Origin: Chitinophagaceae bacterium
Lineage (GTDB): Bacteria; Bacteroidota; Bacteroidia; Chitinophagales; Chitinophagaceae
DNA length: 32,888 nucleotides
Direction of reading: 5' to 3'
NCBI GenBank assembly: GCA_025933775.1
Contig: JAICZH010000031.1
Location: forward strand, 1 to 32,888
The position numbers were made by a program, and so were the translations under genes. How positions within the stretch are numbered: the first letter of the stretch is position 1; every line of letters begins with the position of its first letter. This document shows, piece by piece, positions 6,898 to 15,002 of this stretch. The notes under the pieces are model-generated. The model did not search any database. It worked only from the letters and a program-made list of their open reading frames with translations, and was not told the origin of the DNA.

Positions 6898-8094
6898 ATG
6901 CCCGACGAACAAAAATTATTTAAAGTAACGATAGATAACATCACCATTGATGTTCCTGCTGGCACTTCTATATTAAATGCTGCAAGAATGATAGGTGGTG
7001 AAGTGGCGCCTCCTGCAATGTGCTACTACAGTAAGCTGGAAGGCAGTGGCGGTAAATGCAGAACCTGTTTGGTAGAAGTTGCGGCAGGTTCTACTGCCGA
7101 TCCGAGACCAATGCCAAAGCTGGTTGCAAGCTGCCGTACCAATGTTATGGATGGAATGGTTGTAAAAAATATTACCAGCGAAAAAGTAATTGATGCAAGA
7201 AAAGGTGTTGTTGAATTTTTATTAATTAATCATCCACTCGATTGCCCGGTTTGCGATCAGGCAGGCGAATGTTATTTACAGGATTTAGGTTATGAGCACG
7301 GCGCCGTACAAACTCGTTATGAATTTAAAAGAAGAACTTTTGTAAGAGAAGATATTGGCCGATACATTCAATTGCACATGACGCGGTGTATTCTTTGTTA
7401 TCGCTGTGTGTATGTTGCCAATCAATTAACCGATCACCGCGTGCATGGCATTTTAGATCGCGGGGATTGCTCCGATATTTCAACTTATATTTCAAAAGCA
7501 ATTGAAAATGATTTCAGCGGAAATATGATTGATGTTTGTCCGGTGGGCGCATTAACGGATAGAACTTTCAGGTTTAAAAATCGTGTCTGGTTTTTAAAAC
7601 CAATGGATGCACATCGCGATTGTGATAAATGTTGCGGTAAAGTAACATTATGGAATCGGGGCGATGAAGTGTATCGTGTTACAGCCCGTAAAGATGAATG
7701 GGGCGAAGTACAAAGTGATGAAAACGGAAAGGCAATGTGGATTTGTAATACCTGCCGTTTTGATAAAAAAAATACATCCGATTGGATTATTGAAAAACCA
7801 ACATCCATCAACAGGCATTCTGTTATTTCTGCCAATCATTATGAAGTAAAAGTAATGCCCGATGATCCTTTGGATAAATTATTAAATGGAAGAGAGCCTT
7901 TGTTATTGATGAACATACATGAAGCCAGTCAAGTAAATCAGCAGGATGTACATCTGGATGAATTGCCAGGGCCGGCTACGTATGAAACTTTTAATGGAGA
8001 ACCTTTTTCAACAGGACATAATGTAACGGATATTAAAGAAAGTCTTGGAGTGAATACACAAGGAACGGATTCAACAAATCCAAATACGCCGTGA
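6898..8094 (+). CDS. nuoG: NADH-quinone oxidoreductase subunit G, short form
   Basis: Fe-S subunit passing electrons from NuoF towards NuoI. Of 398 residues, the N-terminal ferredoxin domain holds C42, C54, C57, C79 ([2Fe-2S] N1b). H112, C116, C119, C125 form the His-ligated N5 site, and C164, C167, C170, C214 the N4 site. A further Cys set (C242, C245/C246, C283, C286) resembles the cluster-binding start of the molybdopterin-like domain, but that large C-terminal domain is missing. Short NuoG forms are, to my knowledge, usual in Bacteroidota, so this is probably normal and not a truncation. The polar tail (residues 370-398) is poorly conserved. nuoH follows directly. Confidence 0.94.
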   Translation: MPDEQKLFKVTIDNITIDVPAGTSILNAARMIGGEVAPPAMCYYSKLEGSGGKCRTCLVEVAAGSTADPRPMPKLVASCRTNVMDGMVVKNITSEKVIDARKGVVEFLLINHPLDCPVCDQAGECYLQDLGYEHGAVQTRYEFKRRTFVREDIGRYIQLHMTRCILCYRCVYVANQLTDHRVHGILDRGDCSDISTYISKAIENDFSGNMIDVCPVGALTDRTFRFKNRVWFLKPMDAHRDCDKCCGKVTLWNRGDEVYRVTARKDEWGEVQSDENGKAMWICNTCRFDKKNTSDWIIEKPTSINRHSVISANHYEVKVMPDDPLDKLLNGREPLLLMNIHEASQVNQQDVHLDELPGPATYETFNGEPFSTGHNVTDIKESLGVNTQGTDSTNPNTP

Positions 8095-8136
8095 TTGTTT
8101 ATTAGACAATTTTATTTTGAATTTATAATTTTACTT

Positions 8137-9204
8137 ATGCATTTATTAGTGATCAATTGGGCAATGTTTACTGAAAAATTAGTTCTTATAATATTGGTGG
8201 TAAGCGGTTCGCTGGTAATTGCAATGTATTCAACCTATGCGGAGCGTAAAGTTGCCGCAATAATACAAGATCGCCGCGGACCCAATCGTGCAGGCCCTTT
8301 CGGAATATTACAACCATTGGCAGACGGTTTAAAATTATTTTTTAAAGAAGAAATTATTCCAAAATTTTCATCAAAATTTCTTTTCATTCTTGGGCCATCA
8401 ATCGCTATGCTTACGGCAATTATGATTGGCGCTGTAATTCCATGGGGGAATAAATTTCATATTTTTAACCGCGATGTTCCTTTGCAAATAGCAGATGTAA
8501 ACATTGGCATCTTATACATTTTTGGAATTGTAAGTCTCGGCGTTTATGGCATCATGATTGGCGGCTGGGCAAGCAATAATAAATTTTCTTTGCTCGGCGC
8601 TATGCGTGCTGCTTCGCAAATAATAAGCTATGAGCTTGCAATGGGTATTACACTTATTGCATTGCTCATGCTTACAGGTACATTAAGTTTAAAAACAATG
8701 GTTGGTCAGCAAATGGATCATTTGTGGAATATTTTTAAACAACCTTTGGGATTTTTAATTTTTTTGATATGCGCTTTTGCAGAAACCAATCGCACGCCAT
8801 TCGATTTAGCCGAAGCGGAAAATGAATTGATAGGCGGCTATCATTCAGAGTATTCGTCCATGAAGCTGGGCTTTTATTTATTTGCTGAATATGTAAATAT
8901 GTTTTTGAGCAGCGCAGTGATGGTTACATTATTTTTTGGAGGTTATGATATCCCTTTTATTAACGATGTTACTTTTATTGATAAGATAGGAACCAATTGG
9001 ATGGCGGTTTTCCAAGGATTCATATTTTTTATGAAAATACTTTGTTTCCTGTTTTTATTTATGTGGGTACGATGGACGATCCCAAGATTTCGTTACGACC
9101 AATTAATGAATTTGGGATGGAAAGTTTTATTACCATTGGCATTGTTCAATATGTTAGTAACAGGAGCCATCATTTTATTACATCAGAATCACTGGCATTT
9201 TTAA
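8137..9204 (+). CDS. nuoH: NADH-quinone oxidoreductase subunit H
   Basis: Membrane subunit at the foot of the quinone channel, linking quinone reduction to proton pumping. The 355 residues from ATG 8137 form about eight hydrophobic helices. Family signatures are YAERKVAAIIQDRRGPNRAG near the N-terminus and FAETNRTPFDLAEAENELIG, followed by GYHSEYSSMKLG and FAEYVNM. The frame is open upstream to a TTG at 8095 that abuts the nuoG stop, but the extra 14 residues are unlike the family, so ATG 8137 is preferred. The next nuo gene is interrupted by a decayed toxin-antitoxin pair. Confidence 0.95.
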   Translation: MHLLVINWAMFTEKLVLIILVVSGSLVIAMYSTYAERKVAAIIQDRRGPNRAGPFGILQPLADGLKLFFKEEIIPKFSSKFLFILGPSIAMLTAIMIGAVIPWGNKFHIFNRDVPLQIADVNIGILYIFGIVSLGVYGIMIGGWASNNKFSLLGAMRAASQIISYELAMGITLIALLMLTGTLSLKTMVGQQMDHLWNIFKQPLGFLIFLICAFAETNRTPFDLAEAENELIGGYHSEYSSMKLGFYLFAEYVNMFLSSAVMVTLFFGGYDIPFINDVTFIDKIGTNWMAVFQGFIFFMKILCFLFLFMWVRWTIPRFRYDQLMNLGWKVLLPLALFNMLVTGAIILLHQNHWHF

Positions 9205-9225
9205 ATAGAATACTTTTGCGGCATT

Positions 9226-9529
9226 ATGATTTTAACTCAGGAAAATATAAAACAAGTAGTGCAGGAATATTTTAAAGATAAGCCTGTAAATAAAGTGTAT
9301 TTATTTGGCAGGCTATGCAAGAGGCGATGCCGATGAAAACAGTGATGTGGATTTGATTGTAGAAATTGATGACACTAAAAAAAGATTAACCTTGTTTGAT
9401 TTTATTGGCTTGCAACTCGGTATAGAAAATTCTTTAAATAAAAAGGTTGACTTAGTTGAGCCACATTTATTTTTTCCGAGGGTAAAAATACAGGCAGAGA
9501 AAGAGAAACTTATATTGTATAAAAGATGA
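9226..9529 (+). pseudogene. Frameshifted MNT-type nucleotidyltransferase (antitoxin of an MNT/HEPN pair)
   Basis: From ATG 9226 the frame reads a normal start (MILTQENIKQVVQEYF..., ending KVYLFG) and then shifts. The remainder, YARGDADENSDVDLIVEID..., is in another frame and ends at TGA 9527-9529. Removing one G of the GG at 9311-9312 restores FGSYARGDADENSDVD, i.e. the catalytic GS-x10-DxD motif of minimal nucleotidyltransferases. The one-base insertion therefore lies exactly in the active-site motif. MNT proteins of this size (about 100 residues) pair with HEPN (DUF86) proteins, and a HEPN relic follows with an ATGA overlap. The downstream piece alone could start at TTG 9305 but would lack the GS. 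Confidence 0.8.
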
Positions 9530-9790
9530 ATCGTGATTTAGATTATGTGGAATTTTTATTGGAATGCATTACTCATTTAGAAAGCTATACTAAAGATACA
9601 GATGAGGATAGTTTTTTGAGAAATGAAGAAAAGAAAGATGCATGTCTTACAAGAATAGTAATGATTGGAGAATACAGTGCAAGAATTTCCGACAACCTTA
9701 AAGATAAGTTTAAGAGTTTGGGAAACTATAGAAAAAGATATTCCATCGCTTAAAATAAAAATTGAAAAAATTTTATCACAAATAACATAA
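9526..9790 (+). pseudogene. Decayed HEPN (DUF86/HepT-like) toxin gene
   Basis: The reading frame from ATG 9526 gives MNRDLDYVEFLLECITHLES..., then IVMIGEYSARISDNLKDKFK, as in the N-terminal half of DUF86/HepT proteins. It ends early at 9753 with an unrelated YRKRYSIA tail. From 9719 another frame reads WETIEKDIPSLKIKIEKIL and stops at 9788-9790, which is the usual HepT C-terminus. The centre, where the R-x4-6-H RNase motif belongs, is absent. An internal deletion that also shifted the frame explains this. The start overlaps the MNT relic by ATGA, and the old stop overlaps the nuoI ATG (TAATG). I infer a dead toxin. Confidence 0.75.
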
Positions 9791-10356
9791 TGCAAGCACT
9801 AACCAATAAAATAAAACCCGTTTCAAGAAAAAAAATGACCTTTTGGGAGCGAATCTATTTACCCGAAATTCTCAAAGGAATGTTTATTACTTTCAAACAT
9901 ATTTTCCGTAAAAAAGTTACCATTAATTATCCTGAACAAACAAGGCCTTTCAGCCCTGTATTTCGCGGGTTACAAATTTTAAACAGAGATGAAGAAGGCC
10001 GCGAAAGATGCACTGCGTGCGGATTGTGCGCTGTTGCTTGTCCTGCTGAAGCCATCACAATGGAAGCTGCAGAACGCCAGCCGGGGGAAGAGCATTTATA
10101 CCGCGAAGAAAAATATGCAGCCAAATATGAGATCAATATGTTGCGCTGTATTTTTTGCGGCTATTGTGAAGAAGCCTGTCCGAAAGATGCTGTTTATTTA
10201 AGTGAAACTTTTGCTCCATCCAATTATCAGCGAAGAGGATTTATTTATGGAAAAAAAGATTTGCTCATTCCCAATCCTAAAGAAGATCCGGAAGGTTATG
10301 CAAAAGCATTGGGTGATAGAAAACAACATCCGCAAGGGCATGGAAATGAACATTGA
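9790..10356 (+). CDS. nuoI: NADH-quinone oxidoreductase subunit I
   Basis: The 23-kDa-type subunit with two [4Fe-4S] clusters (N6a and N6b) that link NuoG to NuoB. In the 188 residues, the two ferredoxin motifs are C74-x2-C77-x2-C80-x3-C84P (CTACGLCAVACP) and C120-x2-C123-x2-C126-x3-C130P (CIFCGYCEEACP). The amphipathic N-terminal part (WERIYLPEILKGMFITFKHIF) anchors it to the membrane arm. ATG 9790 overlaps the stop of the HEPN relic; the internal ATG at 9835 would remove part of the N-terminus. Confidence 0.96.
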   Translation: MQALTNKIKPVSRKKMTFWERIYLPEILKGMFITFKHIFRKKVTINYPEQTRPFSPVFRGLQILNRDEEGRERCTACGLCAVACPAEAITMEAAERQPGEEHLYREEKYAAKYEINMLRCIFCGYCEEACPKDAVYLSETFAPSNYQRRGFIYGKKDLLIPNPKEDPEGYAKALGDRKQHPQGHGNEH

Positions 10357-10360
10357 TTTT

Positions 10361-10446
10361 TGTAAGTGGTGAATGGTCACTGGTCAATAGGCAATAAGCA
10401 ATAAGAAATAAGCAATAATAAAACAATTCAATAATAAAATAATTCA
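10361..10446. repeat. CAATAAGC-rich spacer repeat, copy 3
   Basis: The nuoI-nuoJ gap reads GTGAATGGTCACTGGTC, then CAATAGGCAATAAGCAATAA with more AATAAGC-like units (period about 7 to 10), then CAATTCAATAATAAAATAA. It shares CAATAGGCAA with the nuoB-nuoC gap and GCAATAAGCAA with the nuoD-downstream gap. No gene is present in it. Confidence 0.5.
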
Positions 10447-10959
10447 GTGACAACAACACAAATATTATTTTGGCTTTTATCGGCTCTAGCAATTGTGGGA
10501 GCAATTGGAGTTATTTCCTGTAAAAATCCAATCTACGGCGTGCTTTGGCTCATCATTGTTTTCTTTGCCATTTCCGGCCATTATGTTTTAATGAATGCAC
10601 AATTTCTCGCCATTGTAAATATTATTGTATATGCCGGCGCCATCATGGTGCTGTTTACATTTGTTGTTATGTTTATTAATTTAAATGAACATCCTGAAAT
10701 TCCTAAAAATATTTATGTAAAAGCTGCAGGCATTATTGCTGGCTTATGCCTGTTAATTGTTCTTGTTGCTGCGCTTTCACGTGCTTCTGAAAATAATACG
10801 CAATTAAGAATTGATACTGGCGTTGGTCTCATAAAAAATCTTGGAAGAACTTTATTTAATGATTATGTGGTTCCTTTTGAAATAAGCAGTGTATTATTTT
10901 TAAGCGCAATGGTTGGCGCTGTTATTATTGGTAAAAAAGAAAAACAACAAACGGTGTAA
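10447..10959 (+). CDS. nuoJ: NADH-quinone oxidoreductase subunit J
   Basis: Membrane-arm subunit of 170 residues with about five hydrophobic helices. Diagnostic segments are SCKNPIYGVLWLI near residues 24-36, AQFLAIVNIIVYAGAIMVLFTFVVMF near 51-76 (the pi-bulge helix region of the family, quoted by its parts NIIVYAGAIMVLF), and a C-terminal VLFLSAMVGAVIIGKKE. The start is GTG at 10447 right after the spacer repeat; there is no nearby in-frame ATG giving a full first helix. Confidence 0.94.
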   Translation: MTTTQILFWLLSALAIVGAIGVISCKNPIYGVLWLIIVFFAISGHYVLMNAQFLAIVNIIVYAGAIMVLFTFVVMFINLNEHPEIPKNIYVKAAGIIAGLCLLIVLVAALSRASENNTQLRIDTGVGLIKNLGRTLFNDYVVPFEISSVLFLSAMVGAVIIGKKEKQQTV

Positions 10960-11027
10960 ATGAAAAGATTAATAAAATTTTTCTTTTTAAATAAAAATTT
11001 TTTGTAAAATAAATTTAAAAACATAGC

Positions 11028-11354
11028 ATGGAAATTAAATGGTACTTGTTTTTATCAATCATTTTATTTTGCATCGGTGTGGCAGGAGCGCTCACACGAC
11101 GAAATTCAATCATAGTTTTTATGTGCATTGAATTAATGCTTAATTCGGTGAATTTGTTGCTGGTTGCATTTTCCAAAATGCATTTATCCATTCCCGGCAC
11201 GAGCGCTTATTCGGCTATTGATGCACAAATATTTGTTTTCTTTATTATGATTGTTGCGGCTGCAGAAGTGAGTGTGGGCCTTGCTATCATCGTAATGATG
11301 TATCGCAATACAAAATCAATTGATATAAATTTTTTAAACAGGCTTAAAAATTAG
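11028..11354 (+). CDS. nuoK: NADH-quinone oxidoreductase subunit K
   Basis: Small three-helix membrane subunit (108 residues) related to MrpC. It has [20 protein letters not shown] with the conserved glutamate in helix 2, and [20 protein letters not shown] with the second conserved glutamate in helix 3; both contribute to the proton path. Length is normal. ATG 11028 lies after a 68-base A/T-rich gap that has no recognisable gene. Confidence 0.95.
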   Translation: MEIKWYLFLSIILFCIGVAGALTRRNSIIVFMCIELMLNSVNLLLVAFSKMHLSIPGTSAYSAIDAQIFVFFIMIVAAAEVSVGLAIIVMMYRNTKSIDINFLNRLKN

Positions 11355-11398
11355 AATAGAATAATTTTTTTTTGAAATAAATTTTATATCGCTGTTTT

Positions 11399-13327
11399 AT
11401 GATGAATATATTTGACGAAGTTTATTTAATTCCATTATTTCCTCTTCTTGGTTTTTTAATTAACGGGCTTGCAAGAAAAGTTATTTCAAAATCATTGGCA
11501 GGCTTTATCGGAAGCGTTGTAATATTTATTTCTTTTTGCCTGAGTGTTTTGGTTTTTATAAATGTTTCTAAAGAAGGTTTTACCACTCAAAACATAAATT
11601 ATTTTTCTTTTATTAATATTGATAAGCTTTATATCCCTTTTGAATTTCAGATAGACCAGCTTACATCTTTATTTCTTCTTATAATTACAGGTGTTGGTTT
11701 TTTAATTCATTTGTATTCTACTTCATACATGAAAGATGAAAGTGAAAGTAGTTACGCAAGATATTTTTCTTATTTAAATCTTTTTGTTTTTTCGATGCTG
11801 TTGCTGGTAATGGGCGGCAATTATGTAATTATGTTTATGGGTTGGGAAGGAGTGGGATTGTGCTCTTATTTGCTTATTGGTTATTGGTTTAAAAATAATG
11901 ATTTCAACAATGCAGCAAAGAAAGCATTTATCATGAACCGGATTGGCGACTTTGGTTTTATACTCGGCATCTTCTGGCTCATCAATGCTTTTGGAACTAC
12001 ATCGTATCATAATCTTTTTGATGCGCAAACCGGAATCCTTTCTTCAATCACTGAAAAAAATTCTACGATACTAACGGGTATTAGTTTATTACTTTTTGTT
12101 GGCGCAATGGGAAAGAGCGCACAGATTCCTTTATATACGTGGCTGCCCGATGCAATGGCAGGCCCCACGCCGGTTTCAGCATTAATACATGCGGCAACTA
12201 TGGTAACAGCAGGCATCTACATGATTGCACGTAGCAATATTATTTATTCCATGTCGCCATTTACCATGATGGTTGTCGCCATCATCGGATTAGCAACAGC
12301 AGTGTTTGCCGCAATAATTGCATTAAAACAAAATGATATAAAAAAAGTATTGGCATATTCCACTGTAAGCCAGTTAGGTTATATGTTTCTTGGTTTGGGA
12401 GTGGGCGCTTATTCTGCTGCTGTATTTCATGTAATGACACATGCATTTTTTAAAGCGCTTTTATTTTTGGGGGCAGGCTCTGTAATACATGCTATGAGCG
12501 GCGAACAAGATATAAATAAAATGGGCGGACTTGGTAAAAAAATGAAAATAACTTATGTTACTTTTTTTATTGCATGCCTCGCCATTGCAGGAATACCGCC
12601 ATTTTCAGGATTCTTTTCAAAAGATGAAATTTTAGGAGCCGCATTTTCTGTGAGCCCGGTATTATATGTTATTGGCGTTATTGGCGCATTGCTTACTGCA
12701 TTTTATATGTTCCGTTTATTATCATTAACTTTTGCAGGAAAGTTTCGCGGCACTAATGAACAATTACATCATGTGCATGAAAGCCCGGGCAGAATTACAT
12801 TCCCTTTAATATGCCTTGCAGTGTTTTCTGCAATTGGGGGCTTTGTTGGCATTCCGGAAGTATTTGTAAAAAACGGAAATAAATTAGCAGATTTTTTATC
12901 TCCCATATTTACAGATTCAAATAAAATTTTAGTTGCACAAACAACTTCTCCGCAAACGGAAATTATTTTGATGGCTGTATCATCAATTCTTATAATAGTT
13001 GTATGCATCTGGGCATGGAATAAATTTAAACGTTATGATGAATCAGTAAAAACAGAAACTGCATTAGGAAAAATTATTCAAAATAAATTTTATGTAGATG
13101 AATTGTATGATGCCATTATTGTAAAACCATTTAAAAGATTATCAAAAATTTTAAGCAACATTGTTGAAAGATCAGGAATTGATGCATTGGTAAATGGTGT
13201 AGGAAAAGGCATTAATTACGGCAGCCGGCAAATAAGATTATTACAAAGCGGCTTTGTAGGAAATTATATTTTATTGATGGTTGTCGGCCTGGTATTGTTA
13301 TTAATTATTCAATTGTTATCAAAATAA
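11399..13327 (+). CDS. nuoL: NADH-quinone oxidoreductase subunit L
   Basis: Largest antiporter-like subunit, at the distal end of the membrane arm. The 642 residues have many hydrophobic helices. Signatures include FMGWEGVGLCSYLLIGYWF near residue 150 (conserved glutamate), GKSAQIPLYTWLPDAMAGPT followed by PVSALIHAATMVTAGIYM (conserved lysine and histidines), and the long C-terminal extension with the lateral helix and final anchor helix (residues about 560-642). ATG 11399 and 11402 are adjacent; either would serve. Five bases separate its stop from nuoM. Confidence 0.96.
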   Translation: MMNIFDEVYLIPLFPLLGFLINGLARKVISKSLAGFIGSVVIFISFCLSVLVFINVSKEGFTTQNINYFSFINIDKLYIPFEFQIDQLTSLFLLIITGVGFLIHLYSTSYMKDESESSYARYFSYLNLFVFSMLLLVMGGNYVIMFMGWEGVGLCSYLLIGYWFKNNDFNNAAKKAFIMNRIGDFGFILGIFWLINAFGTTSYHNLFDAQTGILSSITEKNSTILTGISLLLFVGAMGKSAQIPLYTWLPDAMAGPTPVSALIHAATMVTAGIYMIARSNIIYSMSPFTMMVVAIIGLATAVFAAIIALKQNDIKKVLAYSTVSQLGYMFLGLGVGAYSAAVFHVMTHAFFKALLFLGAGSVIHAMSGEQDINKMGGLGKKMKITYVTFFIACLAIAGIPPFSGFFSKDEILGAAFSVSPVLYVIGVIGALLTAFYMFRLLSLTFAGKFRGTNEQLHHVHESPGRITFPLICLAVFSAIGGFVGIPEVFVKNGNKLADFLSPIFTDSNKILVAQTTSPQTEIILMAVSSILIIVVCIWAWNKFKRYDESVKTETALGKIIQNKFYVDELYDAIIVKPFKRLSKILSNIVERSGIDALVNGVGKGINYGSRQIRLLQSGFVGNYILLMVVGLVLLLIIQLLSK

Positions 13328-13332
13328 AATTA

Positions 13333-14826
13333 ATGCTGGGAAATTATTATACTTTTTCTGAATTACTGCTTTGGATTCCGCTGCTTACGGGCATCATTGC
13401 TTTTTTTATAAAAAACAATAAGACGGTAAAAATTTTTGCATTGTTTTCCTCTCTTCTTACATTGGCAGTTTCCATCATCAGTTTATTTTATAGCGATGTA
13501 GCGCATCATCCTGAATATTTAAATGATACCAACGTAAGTTATGTGTGGATGCCTTACATCGGCTCCAGCTTTAGCGTGGGGCTGGATGGCATGGGATTTA
13601 TTCTTACTTTTTTAACTGCATTTACATATCCTTTAATATTTTCGAGTACGCGTTACCGTGAGTACAGCAATGCCAATGTTTATTATGGATTATTGTTGCT
13701 TACACAGGCCGGGCTTATGGGTGTGTTTGTTGCAATGGATGCATTGGTTTTTTATTTTTTCTGGGAGCTGGCATTAATACCGATGTACTTTTTATGCAGC
13801 CGTTGGGGCGGCGAATTCAGGATACGAGTTACATTTAAATTTTTTGTGTACACATTTGTAAGTTCATTGCTGATGCTCATTGGAATTATTTATGTTTACC
13901 TGCATACACCAGCAGTTACCACTTTTTCTGATCATTCATTTTATTTAAAATCTTTTTATAATGCAAGCCTAACTGCGAGCGAACAAAATGGTTTATTCTG
14001 GTTATTCTTTTTAGCCTTTGCAGTTAAAATGCCGATATTTCCTTTTCACTCGTGGCAGCCCGATTTATATGAGCAATCGCCCAATTCTTCTGTAATGGTT
14101 TTAAGTGGGCTGATGGTAAAAATGGGCATCTTTGGAATGATACGATGGTTGTTGCCGATCTTTCCTGATGGAGTTGTGAAGTACCAATCATTTGCCATGA
14201 TACTTTGCATTATCGGGATCATTTATGCAAGTTGTATCGCTTATGTTCAGAGCGACCTGAAACGCATTGTAGCGTGGTCTTCCATTGCGCACATCGGATT
14301 AATGGGCGCTGCAATTTTTGCTGCAAATAATACAAGCCTGCAAGGTGTAATGCTCGAACTGCTGAATCACGGCATTAATATAATTGCATTGTGGATTGTT
14401 GTGGATATTATTGAAAACAAAACAGGCATTAGAAAAATTTCGGAGCTCGGCGGACTTGCAATAAAATCGCCTGCGCTTGCCATATTTTTTTTAATAATTG
14501 TTTTGGCAAATATTGCATTGCCATTAACGAATGGTTTTGTAAGCGAATTTTTAATGTTCACCGGTTTGTTTGAGTATAATAAATGGATGGCTGCATTTGC
14601 ATGTCTCAGCGTAATTCTTTCAGCTGTGTATATGCTAAACATGATGCAAAAAGTTTTTTTTGGCGCCACCAATTCAATTACCGAAAAAGCAACAGCCATA
14701 TCAACCGCGCAAAAATTTATTTTATCCATAATTGTTTTGGCAATATTTTTTTTAGGAATTTATCCGCAACCTGTGCTGCATTTAAGCCAGGATACGGTAA
14801 CCATGATTTTGCAAAAATTAAAATGA
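13333..14826 (+). CDS. nuoM: NADH-quinone oxidoreductase subunit M
   Basis: Second antiporter-like proton-pumping subunit (497 residues). Recognisable are FYFFWELALIPMYFL near residues 137-151 with the conserved glutamate, AVKMPIFPFHSWQPDLYEQS near 236-255, NSSVMVLSGLMVKMGIFG, and AWSSIAHIGLMGAAIFA. Length and helix pattern fit. Its stop is followed by a 176-base gap to nuoN that carries a GC-rich run of hairpins, while it almost touches nuoL upstream. Confidence 0.96.
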   Translation: MLGNYYTFSELLLWIPLLTGIIAFFIKNNKTVKIFALFSSLLTLAVSIISLFYSDVAHHPEYLNDTNVSYVWMPYIGSSFSVGLDGMGFILTFLTAFTYPLIFSSTRYREYSNANVYYGLLLLTQAGLMGVFVAMDALVFYFFWELALIPMYFLCSRWGGEFRIRVTFKFFVYTFVSSLLMLIGIIYVYLHTPAVTTFSDHSFYLKSFYNASLTASEQNGLFWLFFLAFAVKMPIFPFHSWQPDLYEQSPNSSVMVLSGLMVKMGIFGMIRWLLPIFPDGVVKYQSFAMILCIIGIIYASCIAYVQSDLKRIVAWSSIAHIGLMGAAIFAANNTSLQGVMLELLNHGINIIALWIVVDIIENKTGIRKISELGGLAIKSPALAIFFLIIVLANIALPLTNGFVSEFLMFTGLFEYNKWMAAFACLSVILSAVYMLNMMQKVFFGATNSITEKATAISTAQKFILSIIVLAIFFLGIYPQPVLHLSQDTVTMILQKLK

Positions 14827-14882
14827 TAATTTTTTTAAAAGCTGATTAAAAATGATTTTAGGGTTTTTTACAATTGCAAAAA

Positions 14883-14939
14883 TGGCCGGTGAGGTCACCG
14901 GCCACGGCGTACGCCGCGGTTGGTGTCCCCATCAACCGC
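14883..14939. repeat. GC-rich triple-hairpin element between nuoM and nuoN
   Basis: Three palindromes lie end to end. TGGCCGGTGA (14883-14892) pairs perfectly with TCACCGGCCA (14895-14904). CGGCGTACGCCG (14905-14916) is a perfect 12-base palindrome. GCGGTTGGTG (14916-14925) pairs with CATCAACCGC (14930-14939) through ten pairs including one G-T, around a TCCC loop. The block is about 70% G+C inside strongly A/T-rich DNA and is not followed by a T-run, so it is not a typical terminator. It could be a REP-like mobile repeat, an RNA processing or stabilising structure in the nuo transcript, or a structured RNA. No second copy is in this window. Confidence 0.8.
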
Positions 14940-15002
14940 AATCTGGAACCAAAATTTTCATTTTAGACAGTTTTTTAAAATAAAAAATAAAGGCGGAGTT
15001 AT

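Noticed and set aside
8095-8136. Extended nuoH start at TTG 8095
   Set aside because: The extra 14 residues are not family-like and ATG 8137 gives a normal NuoH N-terminus.
9305-9529. A separate short nucleotidyltransferase gene starting TTG at 9305
   Set aside because: It lacks the GS of the catalytic motif, which lies in the upstream frame; one G too many at 9311-9312 explains both pieces as one broken gene.
14882-14983. A 33-codon ORF starting ATG at 14882 that runs through the triple-hairpin block
   Set aside because: Its codons are dictated by the palindromes, it has no ribosome site, and the peptide resembles no family I recognise; the hairpins explain the sequence better.
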